Shown here piece after piece: positions 44,401 to 48,780 of a stretch of DNA of 64,000 bases. The DNA lies in assembly GCA_010279815.1 (NCBI GenBank), contig QEOQ01000658.1, positions 848,806 to 912,805 of the forward strand. Reading direction: 5' to 3'. The DNA is from Brachionus plicatilis. Its lineage: Eukaryota; Rotifera; Eurotatoria; Ploima; Brachionidae. A model generated the notes under the pieces. The model was not told the origin of the DNA. It searched no databases and saw nothing but the letters and a program-made list of their open reading frames with translations. The first letter of the stretch is position 1. Every line of letters begins with the position of its first letter. The position numbers and the translations under genes were made by a program.

Positions 44401-45259
44401 ATTGGCACACCATTTCTAAACCTTTGAATATTTCACCAATAATCCTTGAATAAATGGAACCCATTGAATAGTCCCACTGGGCACTTGGCTCAAGTTTTTT
44501 TTCCGCCATTACCTGATTCAAGAGCTGTGCCGGCGTTGCACCATTTACATTTGATAGATAACAATCAGCGTGGTACTTAAGCAGCAAGTAAATGCACTCA
44601 AAGCATGGATTTGGCTTTGCGGCAGCCACATGAAGAGGGGAATTATCATAATTGTCCTGAATATTGGGACACGCACCATAGGAGAGCAAAAGTTGGGTTG
44701 CTTGATGATTGCATTTAGAAATTGACAAGAACAGGGGAGGCAATGTGATAAGGTAGTTGTAGCTACAGTAATTGATCAGGCTGACTTTTAGTTTGGAGTC
44801 AGTTGGCGCCAGCTTTTTAATTGTACAAAAGTTGCATCGAAATGAAAACTTGGATTCAATGGTCTTGGAAATGCCGCATTCGTTTGAGTCCAAGCCGTAT
44901 TTAAGGCAAATTCTCAACACGTCCAAGGAGTTGTTCTCAATAGACAGATGAAGAATGTTGTAGAAGATGCTTGGTATATTGAAAGTGGCCTTTTTGTACA
45001 TATCATACTGTTTGGTACGAAAATAAGAAAAGTGCATGTCTAGAATGCGTCTGACTGTGTACTTATCATTTTTTTTTACTGACGTTTCCAGCAGCTCTGC
45101 ATCGCTGACTAAATCAAAAATTGAATTCGAACTTGAATTTGATGCTAAGGCTGATGACAAATTGGTCTCATTTTTTGAGTCAGGAAGTTTGAGGCGGTTT
45201 TGTAGCGATACTAGATTATTGGAGATGGACAGGGTGTTACTCTGCGCTGAATTGTCCAT
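1597..45259 (-). CDS. PLCE1: Giant phospholipase C epsilon with N-terminal ankyrin, ARM-like and FERM regions (whole gene, 13 exons, 3' end missing)
   Basis: Exons on the minus strand: 45259-43667, 42688-42544, 42488-42229, 40229-38937, 36514-34357, 30650-30472, 26015-24231, 21454-21309, 21241-19742, 15756-13870, 9999-8302, 4108-3472, 2430-1597. Every junction has GT...AG and matching phase, giving about 4,705 codons without a stop. The order from residue about 2400 (RasGEF, PH-like, EF, X, long linker, Y, C2, RA) is that of PLC epsilon, which hydrolyses PIP2 to IP3 and DAG at membranes and also acts as a Rap/Ras exchange factor. The catalytic His, Glu and Asp motifs are present. The upstream ankyrin, ARM-like and FERM regions are not part of vertebrate PLCE1 as I know it. 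The alternative is two genes, but no stop or poly(A) break separates them. The start at 45259 is the first in-frame ATG; an in-frame acceptor at 45333 could add 5' exons. The last few residues lie beyond 1597. Confidence 0.8.
2431..3471. other. PLCE1 intron, AT-rich, no gene
   Basis: 1,041-bp intron. Frames at 2900-3124 and 3181-3381 are Phe/Tyr/Lys low complexity. 2650-2900 is less AT-rich and may be an unidentified repeat. Confidence 0.6.
3472..4108 (-). CDS. PLCE1: PLCE1 exon 12: end of Y domain and most of C2
   Basis: One base plus 212 codons. It carries the PLC Y signature ([29 protein letters not shown]) and [10 protein letters not shown], then the C2 domain starting [14 protein letters not shown]2 is interrupted by an Asn/Ser-rich insert of about 65 residues before [12 protein letters not shown] and [11 protein letters not shown]. 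Joins exon 13 in phase 0. Confidence 0.93.
4109..6100. other. PLCE1 intron, AT-rich unique or decayed sequence
   Basis: No coding signal. Around 5780-5930 is a cluster of TTTACGTAA/TTACGTAAG-type words, also seen near 40480-41010 and 63190-63320, so it is probably a worn copy of that transposon family. Confidence 0.5.
6108..6520. repeat. GTACTTTTT satellite with internal inverted repeats
   Basis: Runs of the unit GTACTTTTT and its reverse complement. The segment GAAAGTAACAGGGCCAAAT at about 6395 is repeated in inverse at 6470-6492, and again in inverse orientation at 6150-6172. Probably a foldback element plus slippage expansion; the long frame across it is low complexity. Confidence 0.65.
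6590..6865 (+). repeat. Tandem pair of a ~150-bp dispersed repeat
   Basis: Two direct copies, about 6592-6710 and 6747-6862, share GTGGTACAAAGGATG, TTGCTACAATTTACAGA and a TTTTGTTTTTG tract. Related sequence on both strands occurs at 54075-54355. Copies differ by many point changes. Confidence 0.6.
6844..7440 (+). pseudogene. Non-LTR retrotransposon 3' end (RT C-terminus plus tail)
   Basis: Frame 6862-7080 encodes [16 protein letters not shown] and [13 protein letters not shown], the region just after reverse transcriptase in jockey/RTE-like elements, extended past a stop to about 7205. It ends with a tail CTGAAGGAGC...AACAAATAAA at 7407-7440, shared with other relics in this window. Confidence 0.7.
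7471..8228 (+). pseudogene. CR1/jockey-like retrotransposon 3' end with (CTA)n tail
   Basis: Frames 7471-7917 and 7924-8178 are split by one stop. They encode [54 protein letters not shown] and [15 protein letters not shown], the same C-terminal region as the intact element at 58965-61994 but well diverged. A triplet repeat (CTA)n at 8204-8226 marks the 3' end. It is antisense inside a PLCE1 intron. Confidence 0.85.
8302..9999 (-). CDS. PLCE1: PLCE1 exon 11: EF-hand end, catalytic X domain, X-Y linker, start of Y
   Basis: 565 codons. The start ([17 protein letters not shown]) closes the EF region. The X domain has both catalytic His motifs ([11 protein letters not shown] and VYHGRTLT), the calcium-binding [10 protein letters not shown], and [11 protein letters not shown] and KNKKL, so it should be active in PIP2 hydrolysis. 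The X-Y linker is about 230 residues, Ser/Asn-rich. Y begins with [12 protein letters not shown] and [14 protein letters not shown]. The exon ends in TG, completed by exon 12. The next intron is 4.2 kb and full of retrotransposon relics. Confidence 0.95.
10484..10587. repeat. 46-bp tandem duplication at mariner transposase start
   Basis: ATGCATATCCGCCATTGCAT occurs at 10491 and again at 10537, with the ATGC recurring at 10583, giving an exact 46-bp period. It lies in the mariner 5' coding region. Confidence 0.8.
11096..11754. mobile_element. Inverted-repeat transposon inserted in the mariner (12-bp target duplication)
   Basis: Ends GAAGATTAAAAAAACATAT and the reverse complement. The host sequence CCAGCTTCTACG is duplicated at 11084-11095 and 11755-11766. 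Subterminal repeats of GTGAATAAAACATA type fill both arms for some 250 bp. A 41-codon frame at 11396-11521 ([18 protein letters not shown]) may be a remnant of a MULE N-terminus. The long TSD and long ends suggest a MULE-like non-autonomous element. Confidence 0.75.
12110..12292. repeat. Imperfect palindrome
   Basis: GATACAAATTATTTTTTTGAA at about 12115 is mirrored by TTCAAAAAAAATAATTTGTATC ending about 12288, with flanking homology to AAATAAATGGA/TCCATTTATTT. Lies just upstream of the MULE pseudogene. Confidence 0.6.
12328..13330 (+). pseudogene. MULE transposase pseudogene (FLYWCH-like finger plus transposase core)
   Basis: The N-terminal frame reads [18 protein letters not shown] and, after a frame change near 12515, [19 protein letters not shown], which together look like a FLYWCH/WRKY-type DNA-binding region. 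The frame 12587-13045 is a MULE core ([44 protein letters not shown]). Further frame changes follow at 13040-13330. No intact protein can be made. Confidence 0.75.
13334..13699 (-). pseudogene. Inverted second copy of the MULE C-terminal core
   Basis: The minus strand encodes [37 protein letters not shown] and [20 protein letters not shown]. The plus strand at 13037-13200 carries the same segment with an internal deletion of about 60 bp. The two copies face each other, so this is an inverted duplication or two elements inserted tail to tail. Confidence 0.75.
13870..15756 (-). CDS. PLCE1: PLCE1 exon 10: PH-like end, Ser-rich linker, EF-hand region
   Basis: 628 codons plus split codons (AG|A and AG|G). 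The N-terminal part aligns with PLC epsilon around [33 protein letters not shown] and [15 protein letters not shown] Ser/Asn-rich linker of some 200 residues follows. The EF-hand region holds [20 protein letters not shown] and [11 protein letters not shown], as in PLC epsilon, where the EF hands are degenerate and structural. The internal ATG at 15749 is not taken as a start because an acceptor and the correct phase lie just upstream. Confidence 0.92.
15880..16381. mobile_element. hAT-like MITE, ends GGCATCTTGAAG, 8-bp target duplication
   Basis: Terminal inverted repeats GGCATCTTGAAG and CTTCAAGATGCC. Flanks are TAAAACTA (15872-15879) and TAAAACTT (16382-16389), an 8-bp duplication with one change. 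The subterminal parts also pair. A second family member is at 37157-37460. No transposase inside. Confidence 0.8.
16390..17020. other. PLCE1 intron, AT-rich, no gene
   Basis: Short frames at 16441-16632 and 16815-16997 are Lys/Phe/Asn low complexity. Nothing else seen. Confidence 0.5.
17022..17535. mobile_element. Foldback MITE with ~100-bp inverted arms
   Basis: TTTGAAAATGTGCGATGGTTG at 17074 is mirrored at 17462-17482, and the pairing extends on both sides through TAAAATATATC and AAATTTTGAAAATGC. The spacer is AT-rich with no coding frame. Target duplication not clear. Confidence 0.7.
17536..18602. other. PLCE1 intron, no gene recognised
   Basis: AT-rich to about 18120. 18120-18480 is less AT-rich (CACTTAAACCCCGATC, AACCTCGAAGATAGGAG) and may be the end of an unrecognised retroelement running into the gap. 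Confidence 0.4.
18603..19187. other. Assembly gap (585 N)
   Basis: Run of N. The sequence after it starts mid-frame in a retrotransposon, so the gap probably hides the rest of that element. Confidence 0.98.
19188..19722 (+). pseudogene. Non-LTR retrotransposon 3' end after the gap
   Basis: Open frame 19188-19497 encodes [13 protein letters not shown] text: [39 protein letters not shown]. This is the post-RT region of jockey-like elements. It is followed by a 3' UTR ending in AAATAAATAAATAAAATG at about 19708-19725. The element ends about 20 bp from the PLCE1 donor at 19741. Confidence 0.7.
19742..21241 (-). CDS. PLCE1: PLCE1 exon 9: rest of RasGEF with low-complexity insertion, then PH-like region
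   Basis: 500 codons. The first ~130 residues are Ser/Asn-rich and interrupt the RasGEF fold between the CWNIGN block and the next conserved block. RasGEF resumes at [10 protein letters not shown] and continues through [18 protein letters not shown] and the helix ending DINMFHMH. Residues about 320-430 look like the PH-like part of PLC epsilon ([30 protein letters not shown]). The donor GTAAAT lies about 20 bp from the end of a retrotransposon tail in the next intron. Confidence 0.9.
21309..21454 (-). CDS. PLCE1: PLCE1 exon 8: RasGEF core
   Basis: 146-nt exon, phase 0 to 2, preceded by a poly-A stretch and AG. It encodes VSSWIKRLI and [17 protein letters not shown], which correspond to the conserved RasGEF block (VSSW...CWN.GN.N) of PLC epsilon. 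Joins exon 7 as RYKE-VSSW, matching the family. Only a 67-bp intron separates it from exon 9. Confidence 0.9.
21580..21720 (-). repeat. Retrotransposon tail-like fragment
   Basis: Reads on the minus strand AGGCTGAAAGGAAGGACTG...CTGCCTGGGTATTTCCC followed by TAAAAATAAATAAA. The AGGCTGAAA...CTGCCTG arrangement recurs at 63665-63715. Probably a worn 3' UTR. Confidence 0.45.
22330..23535 (-). pseudogene. Non-LTR reverse transcriptase relic
   Basis: Three collinear pieces on the minus strand: 23535-23390 with [18 protein letters not shown] and [10 protein letters not shown] (catalytic FADD box); 22965-22700 with [17 protein letters not shown] and [12 protein letters not shown] (thumb); 22690-22330 with [15 protein letters not shown] and [10 protein letters not shown]. 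Between the first two is a MITE insertion (22953-23365). Stops and frameshifts throughout. Confidence 0.8.
22953..23365. mobile_element. Small inverted-repeat element inside the RT relic
   Basis: AGAACACTGGTTAAAA at 22979 is mirrored by TTTTAACCAGTGTTC near 23300, with ATGACATGT/ACATGTC words on each side. The interior holds TAGACGCGTCTACCTT-type repeats at 23200-23285. It splits two parts of the RT relic. Confidence 0.6.
23640..24125. repeat. Inverted GTACTTTTTG / TAGTCAAAAAGAATG repeats
   Basis: TTTTTCTAGTCAAAAAGAATG occurs at about 23778 and 23870 and in reverse complement near 23990-24020, with GTACTTTTT tracts between. This is a foldback-like cluster related to the GTAC satellite at 6.1-6.5 kb. 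Confidence 0.6.
24231..26015 (-). CDS. PLCE1: PLCE1-like exon 7: FERM F2-F3 region followed by start of RasGEF domain
   Basis: 595 codons in one open exon. Residues 1-30 match the first helix of a FERM middle lobe ([19 protein letters not shown]). After an acidic Asn-rich insertion of about 130 residues, residues about 190-290 continue F2 and enter F3 in a talin-like way ([17 protein letters not shown], then VKE, then a PTB-like strand series with [12 protein letters not shown]). After a Ser-rich linker, residues about 525-595 open the RasGEF/CDC25 domain ([17 protein letters not shown]) and end at RYKE before the donor. FERM lobes bind membranes and receptor tails; RasGEF loads Ras/Rap with GTP. 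Base composition is clearly richer in GC than the other exons. Confidence 0.85.
26205..26905. mobile_element. Inner MULE-like element with triple CCCCACAAA ends
   Basis: Left arm has three spaced CCCCACA units (26211-26259) then AACTTTTCAACAC; the right arm (26830-26905) is its reverse complement with GTGGGGAG units. Inside is a SWIM-type zinc-finger remnant, so it is a non-autonomous MULE derivative. Confidence 0.7.
26390..26644 (+). pseudogene. MULE C-terminal SWIM zinc-finger remnant
   Basis: The frame gives [19 protein letters not shown], then [20 protein letters not shown] (C-x-C-x8-C-x-H SWIM pattern) and [12 protein letters not shown], an AT-hook-like tail before the stop. The upstream transposase core is absent. 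Confidence 0.7.
27446..28260 (+). pseudogene. RTE-like retrotransposon 3' end
   Basis: Broken frames give [18 protein letters not shown], the frame 27663-27908 gives [18 protein letters not shown] and [15 protein letters not shown], then a 3' UTR with CCCCTTATTTTACGGGTCACTG and a TAAATAATAAATAAAG end near 28258. The 27663-27908 frame is open (81 codons) but is only a fragment of the element. Confidence 0.65.
28566..29015. pseudogene. Two retrotransposon tails facing outward, with minus-strand RT relic
   Basis: Minus strand 28915-28740 encodes [20 protein letters not shown] (post-RT region) and ends in the tail CTGAAGGAGCTTTAGCTCGG at about 28585-28604. A plus-strand copy of the same tail lies at 28976-29000, followed by AACAAATAAAAC. 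Confidence 0.65.
29108..29378. mobile_element. MITE, ends TTACAGAACTAAAAGTAAAA
   Basis: Left TTACAGAACTAAAAGTAAAA and right reverse complement with one change ending near 29375. The interior contains CTCTGCAATTT words also seen in the MITE at 37157. No coding frame. Confidence 0.65.
29380..30471. other. PLCE1 intron with one dispersed repeat
   Basis: 29826-29935 (AAAAGAAAGTTCGTTCATCAA, AAGTGACTCAAATAAA) matches 36660-36775 in the same orientation. The remainder is AT-rich; the frame 30016-30240 is low complexity and not called. Confidence 0.55.
30472..30650 (-). CDS. PLCE1: PLCE1-like exon 6: short helical exon leading into FERM F2
   Basis: 179 nt: two bases complete the split Asp codon from exon 5, then 59 codons end in phase 0 at donor GTAAGA. 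The peptide is charged and helical ([27 protein letters not shown]) and runs straight into the FERM F2 helix of exon 7. It is flanked by introns of 3.7 and 4.5 kb. Phase fit on both sides argues that the N-terminal exons and the PLC half are one transcript. Confidence 0.6.
31092..31322. mobile_element. Foldback MITE
   Basis: AAAATTATGGGCCAAAAATG at 31109 is mirrored at about 31285-31304, and pairing continues through AATTTATTTTCATAAAA and AAATTAGC ends. Arms are about 80 bp. Confidence 0.7.
31632..32687 (-). mobile_element. Non-autonomous MULE with 9-bp target duplication
   Basis: Ends GGGTGGTATTTAATCGATCTC and GAGATCGATTAATAATACCCC as diverged inverted repeats. ATTATTTAT flanks both sides (31623-31631 and 32688-32696), the 9-bp size usual for MULEs, though the right flank is TTTA-rich. 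It holds the SWIM gene remnant on the minus strand. Confidence 0.72.
31860..32420 (-). pseudogene. MULE C-terminus: SWIM finger and AT-hook tail
   Basis: The minus strand reads [40 protein letters not shown] (SWIM, C-x-C-x8-C-x-H) and GQKPRRGRP, then one TGA, then about 90 more codons in frame to [10 protein letters not shown] and a stop at about 31860. The TGA is the only interruption, so this part decayed recently. No transposase core. Confidence 0.75.
32698..34070 (-). pseudogene. Non-LTR retrotransposon relic (RT thumb and tail)
   Basis: The minus strand at 34070-33815 gives [20 protein letters not shown] and [17 protein letters not shown], the thumb of a reverse transcriptase. The tail CTGTACCGAGCTAATGCTCC (read on plus) at 32721-32740 fits its 3' end. 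A palindromic MITE (32781-32999) and GTCAAGTCAAG-type repeats (33130-33430) lie within. Confidence 0.6.
32781..32999. mobile_element. Near-perfect palindromic MITE, 8-bp target duplication
   Basis: 219 bp, ends GGCAAAGTAAAATTTTTGTT and the reverse complement, arms of about 100 bp. Flanked by TAAATAAG on both sides (32773-32780 and 33000-33007). An 8-bp TSD points to hAT-type mobilisation. Confidence 0.82.
34357..36514 (-). CDS. PLCE1: PLCE1-like exon 5: ARM-like C-terminal helices, long Ser-rich linker, hydrophobic segment
   Basis: 719 codons plus one base. Residues 1-85 finish the armadillo-like block ([34 protein letters not shown]). Residues about 110-185 are further helices. Then comes a basic, Ser/Asn-rich linker of some 400 residues. 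A stretch of about 19 uncharged residues ([19 protein letters not shown]) near residue 610 could be a membrane segment or a buried helix; it is the only such stretch noticed in this gene. The exon ends with a split GAT codon completed by exon 6. Confidence 0.65.
36652..36945. repeat. Dispersed repeat with CTCAAATAAAAGAAA words
   Basis: 36655-36775 matches 29815-29935 in the same orientation (AAAAGAAAGTTCGGTCATCAA). CTCAAATAAAAGAAA recurs at 36730 and 36850. Probably a MITE with a degraded right end. Confidence 0.55.
37157..37460. mobile_element. hAT-like MITE, ends GGCATCTT, perfect 8-bp target duplication
   Basis: 304 bp between GAAAAAGT at 37149-37156 and GAAAAAGT at 37461-37468. Arms of about 110 bp pair (TTTGATTAAATCTCTCTGCA and complement). 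Same end sequence as the element at 15880-16381. The small frames inside are palindrome by-products. Confidence 0.85.
37557..38072. mobile_element. ~515-bp dispersed element, copy 1 (ends TTGTATAAAAGTCA)
   Basis: Ends TTGTATAAAAGTCAC and TGACTTTTATACAAGTC. A second copy in the opposite orientation is at 51538-52050. Both copies keep a frame ending [14 protein letters not shown] (37560-37760 here). Rich in GACTTG/CAAGTC words near the ends. Low interest as a gene. Confidence 0.7.
38073..38936. repeat. PLCE1 intron with retro-tail scrap and GGTGAAC/GTTCACC foldback
   Basis: 38160-38190 is a truncated retrotransposon tail (TATCTGTACCTTCAGAAT). 38324-38646 holds AGGTGAACCATAGTTCACCT, and AATTCTTGTTCTCGGATTTT paired with AAATCTGAGAACAAGAATTG. 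The last 60 bp recurs at 52107-52180. The rest is AT-rich. Confidence 0.55.
38937..40229 (-). CDS. PLCE1: PLCE1-like exon 4: ARM-like helices and Cys-rich linker
   Basis: 431 codons, phase 0 to 0. Helical segments near the start ([36 protein letters not shown]) and the end ([17 protein letters not shown]) look like armadillo/HEAT helices and continue into exon 5. The middle is a polar linker with two cysteine pairs, CSCKPN and CPQCKKL, which could bind zinc but are too far apart for me to assign a finger. An acidic run lies about residues 260-280. Confidence 0.65.
40453..41035 (+). mobile_element. Tc1-like transposon remnant, ends CAGTACTGATTCGACGAGTGG
   Basis: Inverted ends CAGTACTGATTCGACGAG (40453) and CTTGTCGAATCAGTACTG (41018-41035). 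The frame at 40543-40615 gives [20 protein letters not shown], the third catalytic acid region of Tc1 transposases. TTTACGTAA repeats are subterminal. The rest of the transposase is deleted. Confidence 0.78.
41352..41540. repeat. 96-bp tandem duplication
   Basis: AATAAGGTGATAACCGTTTA begins at 41361 and again at 41457; the two units are essentially identical, so the duplication is recent. Confidence 0.85.
41690..41885 (+). pseudogene. pogo/Tc1-type HTH fragment
   Basis: The frame reads [18 protein letters not shown] and [18 protein letters not shown], a helix-turn-helix pattern like the N-terminus of CENP-B/pogo transposases. About 60 codons with stops on both sides; no DDE domain seen. Confidence 0.5.
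42229..42488 (-). CDS. PLCE1: PLCE1-like exon 3: start of helical (ARM-like) region
   Basis: 260-nt exon, two bases plus 86 codons, acceptor TTTTAG and donor GTAAGA. It encodes amphipathic helices ([44 protein letters not shown]), the last running directly into the helix opening exon 4. No named family recognised; it reads as the first helices of an armadillo-like solenoid. Confidence 0.65.
42544..42688 (-). CDS. PLCE1: PLCE1-like exon 2: short Ser/Gln/Asn-rich linker
   Basis: 145-nt exon, 48 codons plus one base, preceded by acceptor ATTAAG and followed by donor GTACTA. Content is polar linker (for example [14 protein letters not shown]). No domain is seen. It is separated from exon 3 by only 55 bp, the shortest intron of the gene. 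Supported by phase on both sides and by the tiny intron. Confidence 0.6.
42689..43666. other. PLCE1-like intron 1, AT-rich, nothing recognised
   Basis: Homopolymer-rich; no coding frame or clear inverted repeat found. Confidence 0.5.
43667..45259 (-). CDS. PLCE1: PLCE1-like exon 1: ankyrin repeats
   Basis: About 531 codons. Four or five ankyrin-type repeats lie around residues 50-245, seen as [35 protein letters not shown] and [21 protein letters not shown] cysteine cluster (CNFC and NYC) sits between repeats. The rest is Asn/Ser-rich low complexity with basic patches. The donor is GTTAGT after a Lys-Lys-Pro end in phase 0, matching the next exon. The open frame continues upstream without ATG to a possible acceptor at 45333, so this may be an internal exon. 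Ankyrin repeats are protein-binding scaffolds; the partner here is unknown. Confidence 0.7.
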
Positions 45260-45420
45260 GGGGTGGTAGTTGATGTTGGCTCCTTCCAATGATGAATTAT
45301 TCACATTCTGATTTGATTCATATTTTGCAAACCTTTTTTTTTTAATTTTTAAAAAAATTTAATTTTTTTTTAAATTGACAACTAAGCTAAATGACTAAAT
45401 AGAAATTTCCTCAAAAAATT

Positions 45421-46087
45421 ACCTACGTTAAGAATATTCTTAGTTCTTAGAAATCTTAGATCTTAGAAGTTTTCTAAGAAAAAAAAAATTTGAGATTCTT
45501 AGATGTTTAACTTCTAAGAACATCTAAGAACAACTAAGAATTCTTAAATATTTTTTTTAAATGACAAAAATGTTCTTTCTTTTTATACTAAAATAAAATA
45601 TATTTGAGTCAATCAGATTCTTCTTTTTTTAAACTTTACTTTTTATAACGAAGAATTAAATAAAGAGTTGAAGCAGCAAAATCAAGATGTCATTTCAGTC
45701 ATTTTATCTCTTTTAATTAATCACGTTATTTAATACATAATTTTATTTAAAGTTAGAATATTTTGTAAAAGAGGATAATAATTTTTTAAGTTGTGATTTT
45801 TTTCTAATTTTTGCGCCAAAGTTGGAGTAATAAATCGTTCTTATCTAAGACAGTCGAACGTTATAAAAAGTAAAGTTTAAAAAAAGAAGAATCTGATTGA
45901 CTCAAATATATTTTATTTTAGTATAAAAAGAAAGAACATTTTTGTCATTTAAAAAAAATATTTAAGAATTCTTAGTTGTTCTTAGATGTTCTTAGAAGTT
46001 AAACATCTAAGAATCTCAAATTTTTTTTTCTTAGAAAACTTCTAAGATCTAAGATTTCTAAGAACTAAGAATATTCTTAACGTAGGT
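45421..46087. mobile_element. Long palindromic element, 230-bp arms, 9-bp target duplication
   Basis: Left arm 45421-45650 starts ACCTACGTTAAGAATATTC; right arm 45859-46087 is its nearly perfect reverse complement. The spacer is about 208 bp. CAAAAAATT flanks both ends (45412-45420 and 46088-46096). Arms are built of TTCTTAGA/TCTAAGAA words. No coding frame. It lies just 5' of the first called PLCE1-like exon. Confidence 0.85.
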
Positions 46088-46099
46088 CAAAAAATTTTA

Positions 46100-47040
46100 A
46101 AATATTTCAAATTCGAAATTATTTTAAAATTAAATGATCATTTAGAAATTTTTGCTTGATTTTGTATTTCTAGCAGCAAGGCATGCATCAAGTCTAATAA
46201 AGTTAATGGAACTTTTTAGGAATTAAACATTAAAAAATTTAATAATTTATCTTAGACTCAAATATTCAATTTGCTGCAATTTTTTATTTTTTTTTAAGGA
46301 TTTAAATTCATTGGCAATATTTTATTGCGGACTAAGACTAAAAATAGACTTGCGAAAAAGTCAGAAAAAAAAAGCCATTATTTCAATCCATTATTTTCAT
46401 CCATTAATTTTTCAACTTAAAATTTTTTTTTGAAATTTGAATAGAATGATGCAATCTAAATTGGAATTTTAAAATAAATTGTACCGTATACCCTTGCAGT
46501 GAGATGCGTGCCCTTAAACCCGAATATCAGGTTTTAAACCATGCGCCGACTACCATCTAACCCATGTTATAATGATATTAATAAGGAGACCATGTCTTTA
46601 AACCTGGTATTCGGGTTTAAGTGCATCGTTTAAAACCAAAAATCAAAAATAGACCCAGGGTTTATACCCAAAAATCAGATTCAAAAGCAGCGTTAAAAAA
46701 TAAAATCTACGAGAACGCTAAATTTAGGTTTTGGTTTTAAGAGCTGGGGTAAAAATTAATACAATTTTAAAATAAAATAAATAATTTAATTATTTTTTTA
46801 ATTACAAAAATATGAGTTTCGTATTTAGGTGCGGGTACAAAAATTAAGAAATATTATAAAAAATCGAAATTCAAAGGTTAAAATGATACAAAGAATCAAA
46901 GACAAATTCCAATTTGGACTTGTGAATTTTCTTACAAAGATTCTAATTAAATATTTTAATTCTAGATTAAAAAAATTTATTTTGTACTTGAGATTTTTCG
47001 GTAAGTTTTAAAAGGTCAGACTTAAAAAATTTTCCATTTA
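46100..47040. other. No gene recognised; one short inverted pair
   Basis: CTTAAACCCGAATATCAGGT at about 46512 pairs with ACCTGGTATTCGGGTTTAAG at about 46601 (one mismatch). Otherwise AT-rich. Confidence 0.5.
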
Positions 47041-47049
47041 ACAATCCAA

Positions 47050-47790
47050 AGGTCTAGTGGAATATGTGAACAATTGTTCACGAAAAAATGTGACCATGAG
47101 TATCAAGTCCAAAATGTAAACATTTTGTTCACATAATCTCTGGTCACATATTTGGTGGCTAAAAGCTGGTCACATAAAAAAAAATGTTCACCAAATTTTT
47201 GATTCAAAAAATAAAATTTAAATAATTTAAATAAACGACAAAAATTAAAAAACACTATTTTCTAATAAATTTTAACTCTTGTTTCGATTAAGCTAAAAAT
47301 TACAATTTAGATTTTATCATTCTATTCAAAGTTCAAAAAAAAATTTTAAGTTTAAAAATTAAAAAAAATGGATGAAGATATTGATTTAAAAATTTTCTGA
47401 AATTACTTAAATTACCAATTCTCAAGAAACTTTGAATGTAGTAAAAATAGCACTCAGTAAACATGCAAGCACTGTACCGTGTGATTTATGTGGAGAATTA
47501 ATGAAAAACACATTTTTTAAAGTTGCATGTGGCAAAAAAACATAAAAACTAAAAAAAAATGACAATGGAATTTATATATTTTTTTTTCATTTGAATTTAA
47601 AATTAAACTTTTCATTAAAAAAAAAAAACTGGTCACATTTTTCACGAAAATTTTTTTAATATTTTTATTTATCTATTCTGGTCACTAAATATGTGACCAG
47701 AGATTATGTGAACAAAATGTTTACATTTTGGACTTGATACTCATGGTCACATTTTTTTGTGAAAAATTGTTCACATATTCTACAAGACCT
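47050..47790. mobile_element. hAT-like element with 8-bp target duplication
   Basis: Inverted ends of about 105 bp, AGGTCTAGTGGAATATGTGA on the left and its diverged complement ending AAGACCT on the right. CAATCCAA flanks both ends (47042-47049 and 47791-47798). The interior has a fragment CDLCGELMKNTFFKVACG on the plus strand near 47478-47532, possibly a zinc-finger scrap. TTGTTCACA/TGTGAACAA words fill the arms. Confidence 0.82.
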
Positions 47791-47798
47791 CAATCCAA

Positions 47799-48060
47799 TT
47801 TAAAGAAAAAATCTAAAGAATTATTTTTCATATTGAATAGAGTTGTGAATAACTGGAACCGTCTCCCTCCAGACGTAATATCAGCAAAATCAAAAATATT
47901 TTTAAAAAGAAACTTGATGATTTTTTTGACTTCAAAAAAAAAAAACCAGCAATAATTAAAACAATTTATTAATAAATTCGTTTTGGATGACATAGTGAAG
48001 ACTTGCTCTAATGGAAACCCTGTTGTAGCTTATTATTATTATTTGGCAATAAATTGTTTA
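47799..48060 (+). pseudogene. CR1/jockey-like 3' end fragment
   Basis: The frame gives ILNRVVNNWNRLPPDVISA, matching FFTNRVVNHWNALPAEV of the intact element, then CSNGNPVVAYYYYL with TTATTATTATT. Only the last 80 or so codons remain. Confidence 0.65.
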
Positions 48061-48089
48061 TCCTTAATTGAATTGCATGTTAACATGAA

Positions 48090-48780
48090 TAAGAGACTTA
48101 GGTGTGATTTTTAGTAACGATTTGAAAAGTTCAGCACATATCGCGGCAGTTATTAAGAAAGCTAATCAAACGTACATTTAAATACCGTGATATGCAAACA
48201 ATCAAGAAGTTGTATACTTCCCTAGTTAGACCTCACTTAGAGTATGCTGTTCAAGTTTGGAATCCGATGTTAAAGAAGGACATAGCAAGTATTGAAACAG
48301 TACAAAGAAGGCCAACGAAACTAATCGGAGAGTTAAAAAACTTGAGCTATGAGGAACGTCTTAGACAATTGAAACTTACAACGCTTGAAGAAAGAAGATT
48401 AAGAGGTGATTTAATTGAACAGTTTAAAATTGTAAAAAACCTTGATGAGGTTGAGTGGCATTACCCGTTGGATCAATTGTCGGAACATTATGAAACAAGA
48501 AGTCATGGTTATGGTTTTGAAAAACAACTTGTCAGAAATAATAATACAAGATTAAACTTTTTTACAAACCGAGTTGCAAATGTCTGGAACAAATTACCAA
48601 GAGAAGTGATTGAACAAACAACGTTAAATGGATTAAAATATACTAAGACAACTATTTTTTGTTAAAAAAAGATTGTACAGGTTACCATAGCGCAACTAAT
48701 CCTTGTGCTTCGTTTAAGGATGATTAATAGTCATCTTTATTCTATAACCTTATATTATTATTATTATTATTATTATAATT
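48090..48780 (+). pseudogene. CR1/jockey-like 3' end with (TTA)n tail
   Basis: Fragment RDLGVIFSNDLKSSAHI at 48095-48150 in another frame, then the frame 48192-48662 with SLVRPHLEYAVQVWNP, VQRRPTKLIGELKNLSYEERL, RRLRGDLIEQFKIVKN and FFTNRVANVWNKLPREV. A (TTA)n run at 48753-48775 marks the 3' end. Closer to the intact element than the 7.5-kb copy. Confidence 0.82.
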
